Origin: Malachius bipustulatus
Lineage: Eukaryota; Arthropoda; Insecta; Coleoptera; Melyridae
DNA length: 64,000 nucleotides
Assembly (NCBI GenBank): GCA_910589415.1
Contig: OU342630.1
Span: forward strand, 45,354,012 to 45,418,011
Direction of reading: 5' to 3'
In this document: piece after piece, positions 46,974 through 60,047 of the stretch
Layout: each line of letters opens with the position of its first letter
How positions within the stretch are numbered: position 1 is the stretch's first letter
Translations under genes and position numbers: made by a program
The notes under the pieces: model-generated
The model's database searches: none
Told to the model about the DNA's origin: nothing
Seen by the model: only the letters and a program-made list of their open reading frames with translations

Positions 46974-47525
46974 ATTTTGGACTATACAGATGAGAGTGAC
47001 ATATCAAAGTTATGTTTTTTTTTAATTGCATGCTCTTTCTTACGTTATTGCATTTTTAGATCGGTTGAGAAGAAAAAATAAGATTGTTTTTTATAGTTGG
47101 TGTTTAAGATAAGAAGTTTGTGAGTTATAAACATGTGAAAATCGCAATTTTCGAAATTCAAGCACAACTAAAACGGCTCAAGATAGAAAAAAAGGCTTAC
47201 ATGTCCCTATTTTAACTTTGCAGGTACTAATCTTCTATGATCTAGATGAAATGTTTACAGAGTGATGAAAAACCTGAAAAAATCTCAACACGAGTTCTCA
47301 ACACGTCGCCAAATAAAAAAAAACAAAGGTAATAACTATAAATGTTTCTGAACCACAGGATAGTACATCAAAAGTTAAAAAATAGGGGCATGTTAGCCGT
47401 TTTCCTCTATCTTGACTTGAGTCGTTTTCGTTGTTCGCAATGCCACAAGAGATTATTGCAATAAAAAAAAAAACATAACTTTGATATGAAACTCTCATGT
47501 GAGACACTCTGTATAGTCCAAAATA
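46974..47525. mobile_element. Palindrome of family D with TATTTTGGACTATACAG ends
   Basis: ATTTTGGACTATACAGA at the left is matched in reverse at the right, followed by CATATCAAAGTTATG in both arms. The centre is near 47250. The same right end occurs alone at 18935-18995. The 79-codon frames on each strand lie within the arms. Confidence 0.8.
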
Positions 47526-47647
47526 AGTTATAGGCACTACACGACCTTGTATAGGTAAAACCCAGTTTCTAAATTTTTCAATTGCGCACGGTGCAGGCTA
47601 CACAGACCGAGGCGGAAGTGGCAACTGTATAAAATATTTTTTGTATC

Positions 47648-47896
47648 AGTAACATAGCCAAACTGTTAAAGTTCGGTCAAACGATCTCTAAAGTGCAGCA
47701 TGGCTTTATTTGGTCAGTACTTGGATGGGTGACCAAACTTGATAGTGGTAAAAAAAAAAGTTCCGTGACTGATCGTGCTCCGGGAGGTACGTTAAAAAGG
47801 GGGTCCCGGCTGCTTCATAGCAGTCGTTAGGTTACGTCAGAGGCCCTTGGCTACTTGAAAACTTCTGACACTTGGCGTTTCTCAAAAAAAAAAAAT
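47648..47896 (+). mobile_element. 5S-rRNA-derived SINE (SINE3 type), copy 2, fuller head
   Basis: TCAAACGATCTCTAAAGTGC and GGTCAGTACTTGGATGGGTG/ACC (47713-47735) follow the order of 5S rRNA, including the internal pol III control region. The body after it matches copy 1 at 25290-25499 (GATCGTGCTCCGGGAGGTAC, AAAAAGGGGGTCC, CTTCTGACACTTGG). It ends in an A-run at about 47886. The head here reaches further upstream than in copy 1. I could not identify a target duplication. Confidence 0.8.
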
Positions 47897-50800
47897 TTCT
47901 CCAAAATGGCGTTTTTTAGATTTAAAAAACGCTCCTGTAGCTTCACCTTTCAATGAATGAGTGAATATTTTGTAATCTTGTAGAACTTTCGAATGCTATT
48001 GAAATACTTGAAATACTTCTTACAGGTCTCCCTTCAAAAATCGAAAGATACCGTCCATGAGGCACGGTTTATGGTCGCAGTTTTCAATCTAGGGGACTGT
48101 AAGTTTTGCGGGAGTAAGGTATCCTTCACAAGGAGAAGTGGTCTGGGATTGCACGTGAGTAAAATCGGTCCAGCCATTTCAAAACGGCGGCCATTTGAAT
48201 TTATTTTAAACCATCAAATTTATTTGAATTTGAATTTTAGGAAAACTGGCTCTTTTTTAACCCCTGTTGGTAAAAAAAAATAAGCCAGCGGGTGGATAGG
48301 AAATTGATAAAAAAGGGCAAATTTCTATAATCATTTATGAGCATGTTTTTAAAGGAATTAATACCTACTAATAACCGTTAATCTTAAAAAATTCAAGAAG
48401 CAAATTAACGCCCCTGTGTAACTTTTTTCTACCTTCAAGGAAGTGCAAAAAAGTGTATCTTTTAAATTAGTTAGCCAGTAGCGTGCATAGGGAAAGGGGC
48501 AAAGTTGCTAAATTTCTATGTTTACATAATTTTACACGTTTTCAAATGAATTAAAAAGAATTTTTAACTATGCTAATATGAAAATTTTCAGAAAGCCAAT
48601 TCAAAAACCGGTGAAAATATTTATAATTGAATCGCATAAAATTCACTATTTCTGCGATTGATGCGCAAGAAGGATTTCTTAATATTACAATAATTCCATG
48701 TCGAAATTTCATGTCTTTCTTAAAATTCATGATGAGCAAAATTAAATGCAGCAATTTGATAACTTAAAATCGATTACTTCTATCTTTCCGAAGTTACATT
48801 AGTAGGTAGGTAGTAGTTAGTATATCTATACCTACGATACAGTTTTTCAACGAACTTGCGTGCAAGGTGTTTCGAAAAGGAAGGACACGCGCCAAGACAG
48901 ATGTTACCGACAGGTGGAGGCTTGCTTCCAGCACAGATGTGTCCACTAACAATAACGGCGGTTTGTACCATAACATCATCCTGCCCCTAGGCTAAAAACC
49001 AGAGGTAATCTGCTAGAAACTACAACCATTGATATGACGTTTGACGTTAAAACAGGTGTACCTTCGTACGTACACACATATTATTATTAATGTCTTTTGA
49101 TTTTCGGGTCTCTTTTACATATTTTGGCTTTGCACTTTGCATCTTGAAGGGGTGTGGAATTATGGTTTCACACATTATTATGGCATATCACATTAGGGAC
49201 AAAAAAAAGTGCAATACTTAATTTTGGTTCTCGGGCATATATCGCCTGATGATTTGTCGAAATCCCTGAAGAGTCGAGTTTTTAGGGTAAACTTCGTTGA
49301 AGAGATTCCGAAATCCGAACAGATATCTATACCTATATCTACAATAATAGCTCTACCTTATACCATATATTATTTATTATAGATAGTAGCAGGGTGGGCA
49401 GCTGCTGGTCGTGATTGTCGCCAAAAGAGCTACAAATGTTGGATTTTGTTGTAAGGCGTTAAAAGGCTTGAAAGTCAAAAGAATCACGGGTCGATTTACT
49501 CGATTTCTAGTTCAGACAATTCTTACCTTTTTTTTAATCCCTTTTGATGATATCATAGTTATCATGACGATCTTTTAGGAATAACTACTGCTCAAATGTT
49601 GCTCAATGTCGATTTTAGATGTTTTGATTCCAATGAATTGTTATTAAACCAAAAGACTTTTTACGGGTTAGTTACCAGCGTGCCAAAAGTGTCGCAGTGT
49701 CGCGTTTTCATCGATACCTTAAAATGTCGATTTGGAGAAACCGTATTTAACCGGTGCCTATGAATGCCTTCTTAAGCACTTCGCAGTTCGTATCACTCCT
49801 GTCGTCCTATAGTTCGAAGTCTCCCTCCACTGATGCTTTCAGCTTGGTCGGTAGTTCCCCGCTAAATCTCAATTCTCAAGCGATTAGGTCAGCGGCTGAC
49901 ACACAACAGTCAGCGTGACTATAACCGAGAACGGCTGCCTAGAGGTGGTCCTACAGAATATGTATACAAATTTCCAAAAATGTTAAACGGCCCTAAAACA
50001 CGACGGGGATAAAAACGACCTGAAAAATATTTAGGTATCCACCATACAAAATATAAAATAGATGGACTCGGCGCGACGTTACCAGTTGACGACAAGTAGT
50101 AGTATCAGAGTTTGTCAAAATAACGGTCAGTTTTCATCTACTGCGTTGTGCTTTTCGCGTTCGTATAGTCGGGCCCTAACGCATATTATGAACATAATCT
50201 CAAGTAACAATAATAATAATTAGGTATGCCGTTCCTAGAAACATTTCTATAATACCGGAGGTTACAACTTGACATTTTGAACACAAATAACTTATCGCAC
50301 TCTTATCGCTAATCATAGCCGACTTACCGTTGCTTTTAAACGGAAACGATAACATCCTTTCCATTTTAAATTAAAATACGTCACACGTTCAATTTTGTGT
50401 TAAATTTCCAGGAAGTAGTTTTTCTTTTATGTATTTGATTTGAGTAGCTAGGTGTGCCGGTTTTGTTTCATTCGTTTAGATTATGCGGCATATTATTATT
50501 TTTTTTTAATTGAACGTCCAACAAATTAGGATTCCTCCGACTACTAAATGTTGTGAAATTCCCTAAAAGTGAATATTTTGCTACAACAGCAGCATGGTTC
50601 ACTTTTTTTTTTGATAATCCATAGCGAATTCAAATAAACTTTTTGCTTCTGATTATTATTGAATAAAGTATGAAGTATGCTGTTAGTGCTAAAAAAAGTT
50701 TTCAAGTTTTCAGCAGTTTAGTCCATTGAATGGTAGTTGTTTACAAACACAGCATAACATGTTACCTGATGGACCAATTTTACATAAGTGAAAATCGAGG

Positions 50801-51296
50801 TGAAAATGGTACATGAACTCATAATCATGGTAAAAAAAAGTAAATAAATGCGTGAGGGGGGGGGGGGGGTGGAGAAGAGTAGTTTTTTTTTTTTTTTTCT
50901 AATTTTGACGTAGTTTTGACGACAACTTGGTCATCACCTATTGGGTCAAGCACCTATTTCAGAGTCTTCAAAAACCATAAATCTTTGTAATAAGTAAAAA
51001 AAAATCAAGAAACTTTTTCTCTAAAAAAAAAAAAAAATTATCGCACAGTGCTGTTGGTGCTAATTTTTTTCGTATTGACATTAGTTTCTAACATTATGTA
51101 CATTATGTATCCCCGGATAGGTGAAACAACATCTGGAGAAAGATAAAAAATTCTCGATTTGAATTTTAGTTTTTTGAGGCTTGGTAGTTTTGGTAGTTTT
51201 TTGAGGCTTTGGTAAGACTAATCTCTAACAAAATTTATGTTATAAAAATCCAGTACCTACCTATGTCATGAAAATTAAAAAAAAAAACACATTTTT
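47897..51296. other. Unassigned stretch with possible transposon fragment
   Basis: A 96-codon frame at 47993-48283 includes CKFCGSKVSF but contains ATCGGTCCAGCCATTTC, which resembles transposon-derived sequence. A 14-base G run lies near 50855. No gene is supported. Confidence 0.4.
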
Positions 51297-51599
51297 CTTT
51301 TATGTCTTTTGTGTGGAAACTATGACAAAAAGTTATTTAGAGAAGTTGTTAAGAATCAACCAACATTAAACATTTATCCTAAATTTCAAAATCATCTGCC
51401 AACTATATGATCTTTCAATGTTTTAATGTTTATTTCACCAAAAAAAAAATATATGTAATTTTATGTAAAAATTATTATGACATAAATTATTGAAAAGTAT
51501 ATAGTAGTTGGCCAATGATTTTGAAATTTAGATAAATGCTTAATGTTGATTCTACACAACTTTTTTAAATAACTTTTTTTCGATATTGTCACATAAAAG
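51297..51599. repeat. Inverted-repeat element, ~303 bp
   Basis: CTTTTATGT...AAAGTTATTTAGAGAAGTT on the left is complementary to the right arm ending ACATAAAAG. Shared inner words include AAATTTCAAAATCAT and CCAACTA. Arms are ~125 bases with several indels. Confidence 0.75.
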
Positions 51600-52587
51600 G
51601 CCCTTCCTTTCTTAAATATTTTTTTTTAATTTTATTTCCAAGGCTTATTACTTGATTAAAAAAAAAAATTAATTTAAATTAGAAATTAATCTTTATAACC
51701 CAGCAGGGATAAATTCCAAAAAATAAAAATGTTTTTTTTTTATTTTGAACATTATGATAATATAGAAAAATCTATAGCAATGCAAAAGCGAGTTCAAAAA
51801 TGAAAACAAAAACGAAAAAATACTTCAACAATGAATATTTCAGAATTCGTTTAAATTAAAAAGAAAAGAACAACTAATTCCACCAATCAATTGTACGGAA
51901 AAAATACCCAAAGAAAATGTGGTTCATTGTGCCACATCACCCGGAACTTCAGCTCTGTGCAGTATAAACATCCAGACGAATAATTTTATGTGCCGAAAGT
52001 CTTAATCCTCTTTAATTTTTTATTTCTAAATGCTTTTCCACTGTACGTTACTTTTTTACTTAATTGTATTTTAATATTACAGATTAGCATAGCAGTAGTA
52101 AGGAGGACATAGTTTTAACGATATTCTCAGTTTTCCCATGCACTCTTCTTTATTATGCTCTGTTTAGAAAATTTTCAGCGCAATTTGATGGACATCAAAT
52201 CGCGCTTCATACTGTTTGGTATAGCCTATGCAGAGGCTTCCACTCGCCACTCCCATATAATTGCACAATTTATTTGTGTTCTACCAAGCCTGTATCTTAA
52301 AATCAGCATTTCAATTCTTTTAGGGGAAATTGATGAATATTCACGACCGCTTTGGCTGTGGTTGACTCCAGCTGGAGCTCTTTTCTGCTTCAGGAAGACT
52401 CGTTTGGCTTCGGACAACCCCCCCCCCCCAATTTTTTGAATTATTAGAATTACGTAAGTGAGTGTGGATTTACGTGGAACTGGAGATTAGGGTCGAACAT
52501 CTGTTCTTATTTTCATCTAGATTCAGGCCTATTGGAATTTATAATGTTGTAATATAGCAATTTCACAGCTCATCGAGACAGTTACAC
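51600..52587. other. Unassigned stretch
   Basis: AT-rich with a C10 run near 52421. The frames near 52155-52439 run into the homopolymer and lack support. Confidence 0.4.
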
Positions 52588-52740
52588 TTTAATTTTAATG
52601 ACGAAGAAGTACGTGAAGCTGAAGCCTTTGCTATCAGCTGTGACTTTACCCGTTGACGAACCAACCCGCATTACCGATCGCCAGGGAGATTTCGCTAGCC
52701 TTCTGGATCTCATTTTTACTACGAACATTAAATTTAAACC
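52588..52740 (+). pseudogene. LINE endonuclease remnant (CR1/Jockey-like)
   Basis: One frame reads FNFNDEEVREAEAFAISCDFT. After a small deletion, the next frame continues VDEPTRITDRQGDFASLLDL and IFTTN. This matches the C-terminal part of the apurinic-like endonuclease of non-LTR retrotransposons (GDFN...LTQLVxEPTRI...LDLIFT), the domain that nicks target DNA before reverse transcription. The residues around the junction (usually QLV) are lost. Nothing recognisable precedes or follows, so this is an isolated fragment. The clade is uncertain. Confidence 0.7.
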
Positions 52741-54011
52741 ATCACAGTGAAGGCTTCAACACAGCCTGTCACCTCCAAAAAAGTCAACGTTTTGGAGCCA
52801 GATATGACGATGGCGGAACACTATCTTCTTCCATCGCCACCTCTTCGTTTACTTGGCGTGAGCTGCAAATGCGCATATCTGCGAAATATAATTCAAAGTC
52901 ATCCGTGAATCGATTATCTCCGCTCATGTACCACTCCTAGAGCGTCATCGGGATTCCCCTACAGTGCACGCAAGTAGTAGTAGTTCGGCACCTATTAGAG
53001 GAAGTTAAGTTAAGAGTAAAGAAGAGAACTTACTAGAGTAGTGACAAGCGATTGTGCATTAGTAAAATAGAACAGTTGTGTTAAACTCTCAAAGTTAATT
53101 TAATTTGTTAATTTGTTATAAAGAAGGTGAGTTTCATAACAGATGTACCGTAGAGGTTTATGAGATACGGCATTGATTACTTGACCTGAACTCCTAAAAT
53201 AAATTGTGATTACTACTACGGCAAAGCAGACTTGTGTACACGCAGCTTAAGCAGTTAAGGCCAGCTTTTCATAGCTAAGTTCATAGAAGTTGGTTCAACA
53301 AAACATAAAAAAATTAAACCTGTTATCAAAGCGATTGTTATATACATTTATTTATTTCTACGTCTATATCGAATTCCCTTCATACAGTGATTTATCTAAA
53401 TCTAGTAATCAACTCCCCCTTCAAAGAGCTACAGTAATTCCTTTCATAACCTGACCTTATAATAATAACTAGCCCTCATCCCGTAATTTAACTTAATCAT
53501 ATGTATCAATCACATAGGGGTTCGGAAATAACTTATATAAGAAAAGGGTGAAAATACAAGGTAATGATGACTTGGCCTCAAATAAGGCTTTTGTGTTTCA
53601 ATAATTGTCTATTATTTGTCTAAATAATAAGAAAGTTTGATAACATACCAGTCATATACCCACACCAATTATATTCATAATATCGGCGCTTGTGTTGAAA
53701 AGTAAGATAGTATAAGTACAACGTCGTCGTCGGTCGACTTGTAAATAATTAATATAAGTGAAGATAACAGGGCTATTTTTTCAAGAGAGAAAAGGTTTTT
53801 TTGGTAAAATCGTTTGGAGGGGCGGTCCAATTGAAAACTATTCTCCAACACCGTGTTTAATGGTTGGATTATTTATTCTTCCAAATGCGTCTATAATTAC
53901 ATAGTTTGATTCAGCAAAACTAAAACTGAAAAGTTTTTTGTTTTGGTGATTATAAAAAAGTCGTGGAGAGTCAAATTTCCACAATAAAGATAATTAACTT
54001 ATACCCTATAT
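52741..54011. other. Unassigned stretch with a donor-like site
   Basis: AAGAAGGTGAGTTTC (donor-like at about 53126) follows ~150 bases without long frames, as a noncoding first exon might. This alone is not evidence of a gene. Confidence 0.35.
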
Positions 54012-55780
54012 ACAGGGTGCACACGGACTCGGTTAAATTGGAGCAAAAGTTGCTAAATTTGAAGTTCAATAATAATCTGAGAAATTTTTTTAGTTATCTC
54101 CGATAGTTTTTGAAAAAATTAAAAAAAAAACTGATTTTTTTTTATATTTTAAATTCCCATCTTTATTTGAAAAGATATCATAAAACTGAAAACATATTCT
54201 CACGGCCACTATTTATTTGCTATTAAAATACATAATAAAATTGAGGATTAGGTAAACGTTGCAAATTTCTACTGCCATCATCAACTTTATTTTGAAATAC
54301 GGACCTGGCTTTTTTTTATTTCGGGAGCAAATGGTGTCTTTAAAATTTATTCTATTAATTTTTATCTCTTCTGAGTTTTGGAGATTTAGAAATTCATAAA
54401 AAATGAAAAGTTAACAACCGTAGGACCATGGCTTAACTATTTATTCAAGAAATTAGTGGTTGAAAATTCAATTGTTTATGGATTATCTAAGAAAATCCAA
54501 CTTTAAGGGAAAACTAATGGACGTTCAAAAGAATAGGAAATGTTACCTCGAAAATATTTATAAAGTTTTTTTCTAAAATGAAAAGTGTAAGCTGCAGATT
54601 TTTTTTCTAACGTCCGAAAACGGAACAGTAGTGCAACGCTCGAGGGGCGCACGGCTACGAACGCGCTGCAGTAAATTCGTAATGAATTTTGATCTAATTG
54701 ATCAAATTAAGGTCACAAAAATTCAAATAGGAGAACAATCTTGCAGCGAACAAAAAGTAAAATTTTTAACAAAATCAAAATCTGCTATCTTTTTAATTCC
54801 TAAAATAAACATCTGAAGCTTTCACAGTTCACTCTGGAAATTACACTTAAAAAGATGGCGTGATATAAAAAAAAACTTTTAGTTCGAAAAATATAAAAGT
54901 TTAGTTCGAAAAATACAGAGCCCAAGATATTCTAACCTTATAAAAAGTGAAAACTTGAAGTCTCAACTTTAAGTAGGTTTATTTAATCTAATCAGAAAAT
55001 TCGAATAAATAATGTTTTTATATCAAAAATTAAATTCCTTATAGTGGAAAAATACTTTTTCCACTCAAAATGAAAAATATTGAATGTCTTAGGGATCGAT
55101 CATCGACCATGAATCGGTAAATTTAAGGTCCAAACCCAAATGTCAAACAGAGTAGAAAGAGGCTCAGGCTCAAGTCAGGCTGGGCTCTTTGCCTTATTTT
55201 ATATGTTCCCACCAATGTTTAAATAACTATTTTTTATACGGATGCCCTTTGAAATTATAAGATCTATAGTTTTTTTTTTCGGAGAAACTAAATAGATCTG
55301 AGAAAGCAATAGTGAGAATATACTACTGAGAAAGAAAGCATTAAGAAAGTAAAACGAGATTTAGTTTAACAAACTGATCGAATTTTATGTAGGAGTGGTG
55401 GGTCTGCATAAAATTTTATGATCCTAGAGTCTGCAACTTTTTATCAAAATCGTTAATTTCTTAAGGCCCGAAGGGCCGTTTTTAATCACTTGCCTCACTC
55501 CTCTTTAATTTACCGAAAACATCGATTTTACACATTCTTGTCCTAATTTTCGTGAAATCCGAGTAGTTCGGCTTGCAGGTCGGCTCTTCCACAGACCAAC
55601 ATATTTAAAAAAAATATCTATGTATATTCGGACCCGCGGGAGGTCAAAACGGAAACAACAGCAATATATTATTTTATATACTTGCACATCTCATAATGAA
55701 GTTTAGCATAATTATTATCAAACAGAAATGAAATCATTAGTAACACCCTCCTATGGGAGCTGAAATGACCTGATCTCTAA
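54012..55780. other. Unassigned stretch beginning with a CAGGGTG end
   Basis: TATACAGGGTGCACACGGAC at about 54008, followed by CGGTTAAATTGGAG, resembles the left end of the 1-kb palindromes at 7928 and 14520. No right end is found. The rest is AT-rich and unassigned. Confidence 0.45.
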
Positions 55781-55789
55781 TAGAGATGA

Positions 55790-55935
55790 CGTGATATTGG
55801 CGGCGGCGACCTCTTCTAAGCTAAGGAACTACTGACGGGGTCACTGAGAGTTATTCGCCTTTGCGGAGCGTCGGGACGCCGAGAATAGCCCGACGGTGCG
55901 GCGCGGCGCGGCATTGCGTCATAAGCCGTCAAATA
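55790..55935. other. CpG-rich patch
   Basis: GCGGCGCGGCGCGGC and neighbours stand out strongly against AT-rich surroundings. A minus-strand ATG frame of 34 codons (MPRRAAPSGYSRRPDAPQ...) lies in it. It might be an exon, promoter or GC-rich transposon fragment. It lies on the downstream side of the possible minus-strand exon at 56035-56096. Confidence 0.35.
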
Positions 55936-56034
55936 CGTAATAGCCATTTTATTGCTTCCTAACGACGCTCAAGAATGCAATAAATGAAACAAAACTAGAT
56001 AGAATTCTAATTTTACGACGGAAAATTATTTTTA

Positions 56035-56096
56035 CCTACCGCTAATTCCGGAACTGTCGTCGTTTTCTTCCTGATGGCAATCTGCAACTGCAAATC
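56035..56096 (-). CDS. Possible 62-base internal exon, secreted-type peptide; gene unknown
   Basis: On the minus strand TTGTTACAG (acceptor, AG at 56098-56097) precedes 62 bases. They encode FAVADCHQEENDDSSGISGR after a split codon and run to TAG|GTAAAA, with an alternative donor GTAGGT five bases earlier. An acceptor and donor bracketing an open, acidic, Ser/Asp-rich segment after FAVADC, which resembles the end of a signal peptide, fits a small exon of a secreted protein. No neighbouring exon is identified. Short sites of this kind also occur by chance. Confidence 0.3.
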
Positions 56097-56195
56097 CTGT
56101 AACAATTAGTAAGACATTATTAGTCAAGACATTGCACATCATTGTTTGTTTGGCAAGGTGATGCTTGACTTTTGCACGCGGTTTTTATAGTAAGT

Positions 56196-56452
56196 ATATT
56201 TGATATCGATGGTCTAATTCTAATACCCCGTATCTGCAAAAATCCAAATTTTACTTTTTCGCGCCATTCGGTTGTACGTTTACTCTGTCATGAGTTGAAA
56301 TACATCGTAGTGGCTTGGGAAATTGGCTACAAAAAAAGTTTTGTAACCTCCTGAATCATATTTAGCCCTTTAAAACTAAAAAAGCTCTCTCCTGTAAAAT
56401 ATTGATTCATACAGTTACGGGGTATTAGAATTAGACCATCGATATTTGACAT
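56196..56452. repeat. Short inverted-repeat element
   Basis: ATCGATGGTCTAATTCTAAT in the left arm and its reverse complement in the right arm extend over ~40 bases through ATACCCCGTA. The loop is ~165 bases. The 60-codon frame inside is incidental. Confidence 0.8.
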
Positions 56453-58867
56453 ACAACATACAGTAAGTATACCTACGTAGCATAAAATACATTTTTCTGG
56501 TTATTCGTACAAAAAGTTACCTCAGATTTAGCCAGAGAAATGAACAAGTTCCTAGGAATAAAACAGGGTCTGTAATAAGCCCTTTTCCAATTTTAAACTG
56601 TGGAAAATGTAAACATATAATAAAAAATATACCTATACAGTTTCCGGATTTTATATCATTTTACCACTGGATGTTTAAACTAAAGGAACTTCGTGTGTTT
56701 GCATCAAAATGTGTTTGTTTCGAAAATTTCGATGTTAGGCCGACAAATGGTAAAGGAAAACCCAAAACTGGCGAATCTTCCGCCTGTTTACGGCTTGGGC
56801 AACCACAAGACAAGTACATGATGTCGAGAGGATCCTATATGCTTTCAGTATTTTGCAGACAGCATGACGACCACATGTGAGTCGCAAGTAGAAATTATGT
56901 TGATTCCCCTGAAGAATACATCTTTGAATGATCCGAGATCCGAGAGAGCACAAATAAAGACGGCAATTTTTATTTTGTACAAATAAGTGATTCAGACTAA
57001 TACGATGAGTCGAAACAGCAGAAAAATATCACAAACCCAGTAGCATTTTGTAAAAGTATTAAAAAAACTGTCAACTCCAGCCCTAATTCTTCAGAAAGAG
57101 AAAAGTAGGTCCCATTTAAAGGTACGAAAAGGCTTACTCTTACACCTTTCTACTGCTGATAAAAATCCTAGTAACAGGTACTTCTGCTGTTGGATGTATC
57201 ACGGAATTCGCACGCTTCAGAATCTCATGCGGCATATCAAGGACTCAGTAGTTGAGAAGAGATGATTTTCTTGATATCAACGAATCTTGTGGGGAACAAG
57301 GTTAAATGGGAGGTATAATCGCAGGACAGAATGGGATATGCCAGAGGGGAAATAATAATAATTTACAACGTGAAAATAACTGGAAGTAGTGTGGAAATAA
57401 ATGGAAATAATAATTGGAAATGAGAAATGAGTGAAAAAGTGTAAATAAAATAATTTAGAATTTATGTGGAAATAATTGCATACTTTTTCATTGAGTGGGT
57501 AGGATACTGGGTAGGTTGGCGGGTAGGTGCATGGGTAGGTGTGTAGCCCTCGGGGATATGAGAGGCTTCTTTGGGACGCTAAAGAAGCTAGGATCTTCAC
57601 AACTTGTCCACGTGATTGTATTTATTTACTCGAGAATTCAAGACTTTTCCTTATTATGCATTTATTAGTAAGAGTTTTCCTTATTATATTATATTAGCAA
57701 ACATTATACTTTTTGTGAGTATAACAATTTAAATCCTATGGGGTACTGTTTCTCAAGAAATAAATCGAAGACGAACAGCAGCTTTTTTAAAAATTAATTT
57801 ATTTTATAAAAGAAACGTTAAATTCTATACAAAAGAGAAAATTAGCGTCTATTTCGTGTGCATGCTGGCAAGATAAGAGTGATTAATTAATATTTTATAA
57901 CTCATATTTATGATAGAAATGGTACATTTAGATAACAATAGGACTATTCTTATAAGCTAGACAATATTCCTATGAAGACCTTCAAAGTTGCAGAGCTTGC
58001 ATTGGCCTTGAATATCTGCCGTATGTAACTCTCACAACATTTTTACTGACCAGGTATGTAGTCTTATTCATGGTTTCTTTTATATTATTATTTAACAAAT
58101 TATGACCTACAAGCGGTACTTACAACTCTTTCATGTTTCATTTTTTTCCGATTCAATTATTTTACAAAGAATAAATAATTTTAAAAAACACTGATAATTA
58201 ATAAAATAATATTAAAATAATTAATACATAAAAATTTAATTACGAACGGTGTAACATTACTCCTGAATAATTATTCTAGCTGAAGACAGATACAATCTGG
58301 GGGGAATTAAGAAATATTATTATGCTGCACATCAAAGACGGAGTCGTTTTATGAATGGAACGAAAGCAGTCCCACACAGCATTCATAATGATTTAAGTAG
58401 GCTGTCAGAGGGTGGGAAAACACGACAGAGTGAAAAAGTTAACCCACAATACTCACTCACTAGATGTCTAGCACATGTTGTATACAAACCAATACACTGG
58501 TTCAAATATGAACACTGTTGTCAAAGATATATGCATTTCCCAGCTCCGGAAACGTTATGAAATATTACGTAATTCGTCATATAGTGCGTAGGTATATCAA
58601 ATATTACATCGCAGAAACAATGTATACACGGTGTTGAAAAAGTCCCGGTACCCCCAATTATAAATCCTTATATTTTGATTTGGCAAAAATTAAAATTCAA
58701 TAAGTAACACATAATTAATCATACCTTCTATTGATGTGATTTTTTTTAATTGAAAAGTTTATTTTACTTTTTTCCCAAACAGGGTTTGTTTACGAAATAT
58801 TTTCAAAAATGTAAAATATCATAGATATATCTACCGAAAGCAATAATAATAATATTCCACATCTTTA
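56453..58867. other. Unassigned stretch with simple-sequence region
   Basis: About 57340-57545 is low-complexity (GGAAATAA-like and GGGTAGG-like words), which produces a 107-codon minus-strand frame rich in Tyr-Pro. ACGGTGTTGAAAAAGTCCCG at about 58629 resembles an element end. No gene is supported. Confidence 0.4.
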
Positions 58868-58995
58868 GATCTTTCCTAAATTGAGCTTGTTTCCTAAATT
58901 GGAAAAAAGTTACCTCTCTTTTTTATGCTCAAAATGCGATTTTATACATGACGCCCGATTTTGGCTGTTCAGTTGCCAAAGACCCTGTGTACATC
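58868..58995 (-). repeat. Solo copy of the 42.95-kb repeat family
   Basis: ATGCGATTTTATACATGACG with TTTGGCTGTTCAGTTGCCAA matches the reverse-oriented arms of the cluster at 42952-43517. Confidence 0.7.
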
Positions 58996-60047
58996 AGTTG
59001 TAAGATGATACATTTTTCCATGAAAAATATTAAAATTCACATTTTAAATATCCAAGTAACAGAAAGCTGCTTATTGCAAGTGTAAAAAAATCTTTGAGAT
59101 TTTGCCTCTGATATTTTTGGTGCCGCTTATTTTTCTGGAGTATAACAGTACATAATAATCTTCTGGGGTAGATCAAGAGAATATTGCAGCGAGAAGTAAA
59201 AAAAAGTTTCATGGTATGAAGTTTTTCGCTACAATTTAGTAGCGAAATTTACTTTTACATTTTCTATCCTATCAAACCCAACAAACTCATTTTCTGATTA
59301 AAAAAAAAAAACACTTTCCCAATCGAAAGAAGAGGAAACTCGTCAGTTTTAGCCACCACTTTCAGCGTATAAAAATCCTCCTTACTTACTTCCTTCCCCT
59401 TCCTTACTACTAACTTAAGATTTGAAAAAGACATAATGCTATGTAGGTATCATACCTATACCAAATTTATCGTCTTGACTAAAATATTCCAAGTAGAAAC
59501 AAGTAGATACACAATAACCTCAAAATAGAAGCTCCGTAAAGTCTACAAATATTATGTAACTTTCTTACAGTTTTTTTTTTGTTTTTCTTTGTTTTAGTTT
59601 ACTCTGTCTGCCATTAGTATGTTTTATTCCATTACTATGGGTTCTGTTTTTCTTTGCGATCTTTACATCGCGAACACAGCCCAGAAACACTACTATAGGT
59701 ACTTACCTACTTTAATTATAAATGCTTTTCTTATTTCGCACAATCTAGAAATTTGACAGTTTGAACGACTTTACGCAATCCTTGGTGATTGTCATAATCC
59801 CGGAAGTACCCGGGGGTGCCGGGATGTATCACCAGATTTTATATGTAGGTACAGGGTGTTTCAAAACATGTATCGGAAAATGAAGGGGGTGATTCCTTGG
59901 CTCGTTCTGTGAATAAATTTCCTATTAATCTGAGTCCGCAAAACCCAGAGATTTTCGAGTAAAAAATTTTCTTTTGTCGGTTTTTTTTACGATAGGTAGG
60001 TATCTCAGAAACCGTTTCAGCAGCTATAAAACTTAATTTGGTCATCA

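Noticed and set aside
47993..48283. Frame with CKFCGSKVSF, suggestive of a zinc knuckle
   Set aside because: Only one Cys pair, no His/Cys partner at proper spacing, and nearby transposon-like words.
53110..53135. First-exon donor (AAG|GTGAGT)
   Set aside because: A single donor-like word with no acceptor, open frame or promoter evidence is not enough.
57277..57600. 107-codon minus-strand frame rich in Tyr-Pro
   Set aside because: It is produced by low-complexity GGGTAGG- and GGAAATAA-like sequence. No domain, signal or splice context.
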